A stretch of DNA of 64,000 nucleotides from Parapedobacter flavus (GTDB lineage: Bacteria > Bacteroidota > Bacteroidia > Sphingobacteriales > Sphingobacteriaceae): contig NZ_JAYKZZ010000016.1 in NCBI RefSeq assembly GCF_035818675.1, forward strand, positions 62,001-126,000, given 5' to 3'. Positions within the stretch are counted from its first letter, which is position 1, and each line of letters starts with the position of its first letter. Below are positions 59,923 to 64,000 of this stretch, piece after piece. The notes beneath the pieces were generated by a model. That model did not search any database. It had not been told where the DNA came from and worked only from the letters and a program-made list of their open reading frames with translations. The translations under genes were made by a program, and so were the position numbers.

Positions 59923-61584
59923 TTACGCCAGTAAGCGTACCGGCTCTTCCAGCAGTGATTTGAGCGTTTGCAGGAAGGCCGCTCCCGTTGCGCCATCCAC
60001 CACGCGGTGGTCGCAGGTAAGCGTTACCTTCATGATGTTTCCGGGAACGATTTGCCCGTTCTTCACGATTGGTACCTGGTCGATGCCACCGATGGCGAGG
60101 ATACACGAATCCGGCGCATTGATAATGGCGGTGAATTCATCGATGCCAAACATGCCCAGGTTGGATACCGTAAAGGTAGAACCCTCCCAATCTGCGGGCT
60201 GCAATTTCTTGGCTTTGGCCCGTTGAGCAAACTCTTTCACCTCGGCAGAGATATGCGAAAGGGACTTGCCATCGGCAAAACGTACCACAGGTACCAACAG
60301 CCCCTCGTCAACCGCTACCGCCACGCCGATGTTCACGTGTTCATTATAACGGATGGTGTCGCCCTGCCATGAGGCGTTGACTGCAGGGTGTTGCTTTAAT
60401 GCTACAGCTGCCGCTTTGATGACCAAATCGTTGAAGGATACTTTAACCGGCGCAACCTCATTGATTTTAGCGCGTGCCGGGATGACATTATCCATATTGA
60501 TTTTGATGGTGAGGTAGAAATGCGGCACGAGGAATGACTCGGAAAGTCTCCTGCTGATTGTCTTCCGCATTTGGGTAACCGGTTTTTCGGTATGGCGTTC
60601 CTCACCTACGTACTGCGGGATGCTGATGGTTGTTGTTGTCGACGCTTCGCTTGCGGGTGCTGCTGCCGCTGTAGCCGCCGTTGGTTGTGCCGATGGGGTA
60701 TATGACTCGACATCCTTCTTGATGATACGGCCACCGTCGCCCGTTCCTTTCACATCGGAAAGGCTTATCCCTTTATCTTTGGCGATCTTACGGGCCAACG
60801 GTGATGCTTTCAGTCGCTCATCATCGTCGCTCGCTGACGACTTTTCCTCTTCCGTGGCTTTCGGTTGCTCAGATGCTGCCGGTTTATCGCCTTTTTCATC
60901 TGGTTTTGCTGCCGATTCGGATTTTTTACCGGTTTTTTGTTTCAGCAGCGGCGTCACATCCGTGCCTTCCTCGCCTACGATGGCGATGATATCATTCACC
61001 TTAGCGGCCTGCCCTTTTTCCACGCCGATATATAAAAGTGTACCATCGGCATAGGCGGTCACCTCCATGGTTGCTTTGTCGGTTTCCACATCGGCAATCA
61101 CATCATCACTTTTGATGGTATCGCCCACTTTGAAATGCCATTCGGCAATCACTCCTTCGGTCATCGTGTCGCTGAGCAACGGCATGGTGATGACCTCTGC
61201 GTTAATGTCGTCGACGTTTACATCCGTGTCGGTACTTTCGGTCGTTTCCTCTTCAGACTTACTGTCGCCACCGTCATTTTTATCGGTGTTGGCTTCGCTG
61301 CCGCCGCCGTTACCTTCTTCGTCAAGCAACGCTTGATAGTCTTCCCCTTCTTCACCCAGTACCGCAATAACCGCATCTACAGGAACGGCTTCACCCTCTT
61401 TCGGCCCGATATACAATAGCGTTCCCTCTTGGTACGATTCGAAGTCCATCGTGGCTTTGTCGGTTTCGACTTCCGCTATCAGATCGCCAGAACCGATTTT
61501 GTCGCCCACTTTTTTGTGCCATTTCGCGATGACCCCTTCGGTCATGGTATCGCTCATTTTCGGCATTTTAACTACTTCAGCCAT
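59923..61584 (-). CDS. Pyruvate dehydrogenase E2, dihydrolipoamide acetyltransferase
   Basis: 553 residues. Two lipoyl domains carry ETDKATM at K43 and K170 (lipoylated lysines). An E3/E1-binding domain (about 275-315, LKASPLARKIAKDKGISLSDVKG) and the catalytic core with DHRVVDGATGAAFL (His about 524) complete it. It passes acetyl groups from lipoamide to coenzyme A in the cytoplasmic multi-enzyme complex. Linkers are rich in Ser, Glu and Lys. It lies 54 bases after the E1-alpha gene, forming an operon. The beta subunit of E1 is not in between or nearby. Confidence 0.96.
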   Translation of the reverse strand: MAEVVKMPKMSDTMTEGVIAKWHKKVGDKIGSGDLIAEVETDKATMDFESYQEGTLLYIGPKEGEAVPVDAVIAVLGEEGEDYQALLDEEGNGGGSEANTDKNDGGDSKSEEETTESTDTDVNVDDINAEVITMPLLSDTMTEGVIAEWHFKVGDTIKSDDVIADVETDKATMEVTAYADGTLLYIGVEKGQAAKVNDIIAIVGEEGTDVTPLLKQKTGKKSESAAKPDEKGDKPAASEQPKATEEEKSSASDDDERLKASPLARKIAKDKGISLSDVKGTGDGGRIIKKDVESYTPSAQPTAATAAAAPASEASTTTTISIPQYVGEERHTEKPVTQMRKTISRRLSESFLVPHFYLTIKINMDNVIPARAKINEVAPVKVSFNDLVIKAAAVALKQHPAVNASWQGDTIRYNEHVNIGVAVAVDEGLLVPVVRFADGKSLSHISAEVKEFAQRAKAKKLQPADWEGSTFTVSNLGMFGIDEFTAIINAPDSCILAIGGIDQVPIVKNGQIVPGNIMKVTLTCDHRVVDGATGAAFLQTLKSLLEEPVRLLA

Positions 61585-61638
61585 GTTGTATTGCGGTTAA
61601 TCCTTATCTTAAACGTTAATTAGCTATCTTCCAGTATT

Positions 61639-62634
61639 TCAATCCAGGATATATGGGTAGTCGTCTTGCACGTAAACGTCTTTGTACAGTTCGTCTACCT
61701 CGGGATAAGGCGATTCCTCGGCGAATTTGACAGACGCCTCAACGGTCTTTTTTACCTCGGCTTCTACTTCGGTAAACCACTCGTCATTCGCATATTTCTT
61801 TTCGGCAATGATCGCCTTGGTCACGATCAGCGGATCGCGTCCTTTGTATTCTTCCAATTCTTCCTTAGTGCGGTATTTTGCCGGGTCAGACATGGAATGT
61901 CCTTTGTACCGATAGGTCCGCATTTCCAGAAACGTGGGTCCGTCGCCACTCCGTGCGCGTTGCACGGCTTCGTCCATCGCGTTATGCACGGCAACTACGT
62001 CCATGCCATCTACGGGTGCGCTGGGCATGTCAAAACCGAGTCCCATCTTGTAGATGTCGACCATGTTGGTGGTGCGGCCCACTGACGTGCCCATGGCGTA
62101 GCCATTGTTCTCGCATACGAAGATAACGGGCAGTTTCCATAGCATCGCCATGTTGAGGGTTTCGTTGAATGCACCCTGCCTTACGGCGCCATCACCCATG
62201 TAGCACACGTTAACATTGTCGACGCCGTTATATTTTTCCGCAAACGCGACACCTGCGCCCAGCGCAATCTGACCGCCTACGATACCGTGCCCACCCATGA
62301 ATTTATGTTCTTTACTGAAAAGGTGCATCGAGCCGCCTTTGCCCTTGGAGCATCCGGTAGCTTTCCCAAAAAGTTCAGCCATGACGGCATCGGGTGTTAC
62401 GCCCTTGGCGATGGCGTGGGCGTGGCAACGATAAGCCGTGATCATGGAATCTTCGGGCCGCAACACCGACATGGCGCCTGCTACCACGGCCTCTTGGCCG
62501 ATATACAGGTGGCAAAAACCACGGATTTTCTGCTGTCCGTACAACTGACCGGCCTTCTCTTCAAATTTGCGCATGAGCAGTATGGACTTATACCACTCCA
62601 AATATGTTTCTTTTTTTATCGGTGTCGAACTCAT
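61639..62634 (-). CDS. pdhA: Pyruvate dehydrogenase E1 component, alpha subunit
   Basis: 331 residues from the ATG at 62634. Thiamine-diphosphate enzyme that decarboxylates pyruvate. The motif GDGAVRQGAFNETLNMAMLW (GDG...N) binds TPP-Mg, and LPVIFVCENNGYAMGTSV with the phosphorylation-loop-like RYKGHSMSDP fit the family. I moved the start from 62700 because the -7 box (TAAGTTTG, 62677-62670) lies inside the longer frame. E1-beta is not next to it, so it must be elsewhere. Operon with E2 downstream. Confidence 0.95.
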   Translation of the reverse strand: MSSTPIKKETYLEWYKSILLMRKFEEKAGQLYGQQKIRGFCHLYIGQEAVVAGAMSVLRPEDSMITAYRCHAHAIAKGVTPDAVMAELFGKATGCSKGKGGSMHLFSKEHKFMGGHGIVGGQIALGAGVAFAEKYNGVDNVNVCYMGDGAVRQGAFNETLNMAMLWKLPVIFVCENNGYAMGTSVGRTTNMVDIYKMGLGFDMPSAPVDGMDVVAVHNAMDEAVQRARSGDGPTFLEMRTYRYKGHSMSDPAKYRTKEELEEYKGRDPLIVTKAIIAEKKYANDEWFTEVEAEVKKTVEASVKFAEESPYPEVDELYKDVYVQDDYPYILD

Positions 62635-62669
62635 TTCAACGTCTGTTTGCTTAACCAATTTTTGGAAGG

Positions 62670-62677
62670 CAAACTTA
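62670..62677 (-). promoter_or_regulatory. Promoter -7 box of the pdhA-E2 operon
   Basis: Minus-strand TAAGTTTG matches TAnnTTTG and lies 35 bp before the pdhA ATG at 62634. It decides against the upstream start codon. Confidence 0.6.
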
Positions 62678-62721
62678 GACAAAAATGTTGTGATATGCAA
62701 TTGAATAGGCGTACGGTTTCA

Positions 62722-64000
62722 TCACTTTGTTCTCGTCAGCTTCTTTTTTTGAAGGGGTGAGGGGACCATCAGCGGAACCCGTTCAACGGTGACAAAACTG
62801 GAATCGAGGCCAAACCCGCGCTCTTCGGAAAGACTGAATGTCTTCAACACATTGTAAACATCTAATACGATGCGCTCTGCGAAGTTAAACCTTGAGGTAT
62901 TGGAAAAGACGCGTTCCAGTACGACGAAACGGAAATCACCGTCTATGTCGTGCTTGCGGAGCGTATCGAAGTTGCTTTTGATCGCTACCTCGCCATTGGC
63001 GACGAGGTTTTCTACAACTTCCCGGAATAGGATGCTTATCCGCTGCTCGTCACGGAACCCCAGCCGGAAATCCACCCGGATTACCTGACCGGGTACCAGC
63101 TGGGTAATTTCGTATTCGCCTGTGTAGGGCGAGTCGGTAACGTCCACATGCACCAACCAGTATACGTCGGCTCTTTTTGGCTTTTTCTTCACCATGGAAT
63201 AGATGATGCTTTCTTCGATTTCGAAATCGAAATTGGCACGGGTGAGGTAGACCAATTGGGATGCATACAGCGGAATGGATTTATCCTTGCCGATTTCGGA
63301 AATGATAGGGATATATTTTCCGATGTCTACAAAGCGCGTTTGTCTGTTTTTTATTCTTCTTGCCCACCACCAACAAAGCATCATGGAAAAGATGGTAGCC
63401 GTTATCAGTAACGTGAGCCACCCGCCATGTGTGAATTTGGACACATTGCCGATAAAAAAGGTAGACTCGATGACGAGGTACACCGCCAGGAAGCCAATAG
63501 CTAAGGCTTTTGGAACCCGCTTCTGCAAAAGAAAGACCGTCATCAGGACGGTAGTGACCATAAAACTGAGGTTTATCGCTAGCCCATATGCGGCTTCCAT
63601 TTTGGCCGACTCGCGAAAGATCAGAATGACGATAATGCATCCGATGAATAGTAGCCAGTTTGCTGAAGGAACATAAAGCTGCCCTTTGAGCAGGTTGGGG
63701 TGCACAATGCGCACCTTGGGCCACAGGTTAAGCCGCACGGCTTCCGAGACCAGCGTGAAGGCCCCGGAAATCATCGCCTGACTGGCAATCACTGCTGCCA
63801 GGGTGGCCACGGAAATACCATAGGGAAGGAACCATGGTGGCATCACCATGTAAAACGGATTGTTACCGGCAAGCAATGCGCCTTCGTGTCCAAGCAACCA
63901 GGCACCCTGCCCAAAATAATTGAAAAGTAAACAGGCTTTCACAAAAATCCAGGAGATCCGGATGTTCTTACGGCCGCAATGGCCCAGGTCAGAGTACAGC
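62722..64000 (-). CDS. kup: Kup-type potassium uptake transporter, C-terminal part
   Basis: The frame continues without a stop to the right edge (the residues YSDLGHCGRKNIRISWIFVKACLL read through), so the 5' end is outside the window. About 426 codons are visible. YSDLGHCGR, FNYFGQGAWLL, FYMVMPPWFLPYGISVATLAAVIASQAMISGAF and VRLNLWPKVRIVHPN are hallmarks of KUP/HAK transporters. About seven membrane segments are followed by the cytoplasmic C-terminal domain. It imports potassium with protons across the inner membrane. The product of this family is usually about 620-660 residues. Confidence 0.96.
   Translation of the reverse strand, partial: LYSDLGHCGRKNIRISWIFVKACLLFNYFGQGAWLLGHEGALLAGNNPFYMVMPPWFLPYGISVATLAAVIASQAMISGAFTLVSEAVRLNLWPKVRIVHPNLLKGQLYVPSANWLLFIGCIIVILIFRESAKMEAAYGLAINLSFMVTTVLMTVFLLQKRVPKALAIGFLAVYLVIESTFFIGNVSKFTHGGWLTLLITATIFSMMLCWWWARRIKNRQTRFVDIGKYIPIISEIGKDKSIPLYASQLVYLTRANFDFEIEESIIYSMVKKKPKRADVYWLVHVDVTDSPYTGEYEITQLVPGQVIRVDFRLGFRDEQRISILFREVVENLVANGEVAIKSNFDTLRKHDIDGDFRFVVLERVFSNTSRFNFAERIVLDVYNVLKTFSLSEERGFGLDSSFVTVERVPLMVPSPLQKKKLTRTK

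Overview
The window looks like chromosome of a free-living Bacteroidota, probably order Sphingobacteriales (a Parapedobacter/Olivibacter-like genus is my inference). The signs are a SusC/SusD pair with a FecR/ECF-sigma regulator, PorP/SprF and a CHU_C-type C-terminal domain of the type IX secretion system (T9SS), DUF3078 and DUF4954 proteins, promoters of the TTTG-N17-20-TAnnTTTG type, and almost no Shine-Dalgarno sequences. I found no rRNA, insertion sequence, CRISPR array or prophage. There is one tRNA (Val, anticodon TAC).

Layout. 0-8 kb: the 3' end of an S41 (tricorn-type) peptidase, a strictly periodic 21-bp degenerate repeat array, gcvP, an orphan TPP riboswitch with its own terminator lying antisense to the gcvP end, a TMEM220-like membrane protein, dnaA and a DusB-type gene. 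8-21 kb (minus strand): polysaccharide flippase, acylphosphatase, then a surface-protein locus of PorP/SprF-like protein, a ~3190-codon cadherin/YDG-repeat protein with a type B T9SS sorting domain, and a phage-tail-collar-domain protein. The giant gene is broken by two identical in-frame TAG codons exactly one 213-bp repeat apart. 21-30 kb (minus): metallophosphoesterase, SusD, SusC with STN domain, FecR anti-sigma factor and ECF sigma factor, a trans-envelope-regulated nutrient uptake locus. 30-33.4 kb: an RsmF-like rRNA methyltransferase, a PIN-PhoH protein, and a 774-bp gap holding three co-oriented DnaA-box-like sites (candidate oriC) and a possible structured RNA ending at a strong terminator.

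33-45.6 kb: AsmA-like protein, cyclophilin, a small conserved protein, an operon of sigma54-type response regulator, histidine kinase and low-molecular-weight phosphatase, tRNA-Val, a TPR histidine kinase, DUF4954, and a lipoprotein of unknown function. 45.6-52.5 kb: a cell-wall cluster (amidase, DUF3078, two LysM glucosaminidases), an O-methyltransferase, DUF4407, and a PIN-type toxin-antitoxin pair. 52.6-64 kb: a LytS/LytTR two-component system, a TolC-family protein, a lone ABC ATPase, a sigma factor/anti-sigma/beta-barrel operon, pyruvate dehydrogenase E2 and E1-alpha, and a truncated Kup potassium transporter running off the right edge.

Most interesting: the orphan TPP riboswitch, the twice-interrupted repeat protein whose stops could be removed by repeat recombination, the collar-giant-PorP locus, the 21-bp array, and the DnaA-box cluster beside a possible unknown RNA. 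All functional statements come from motif recognition by eye; no database search was run.
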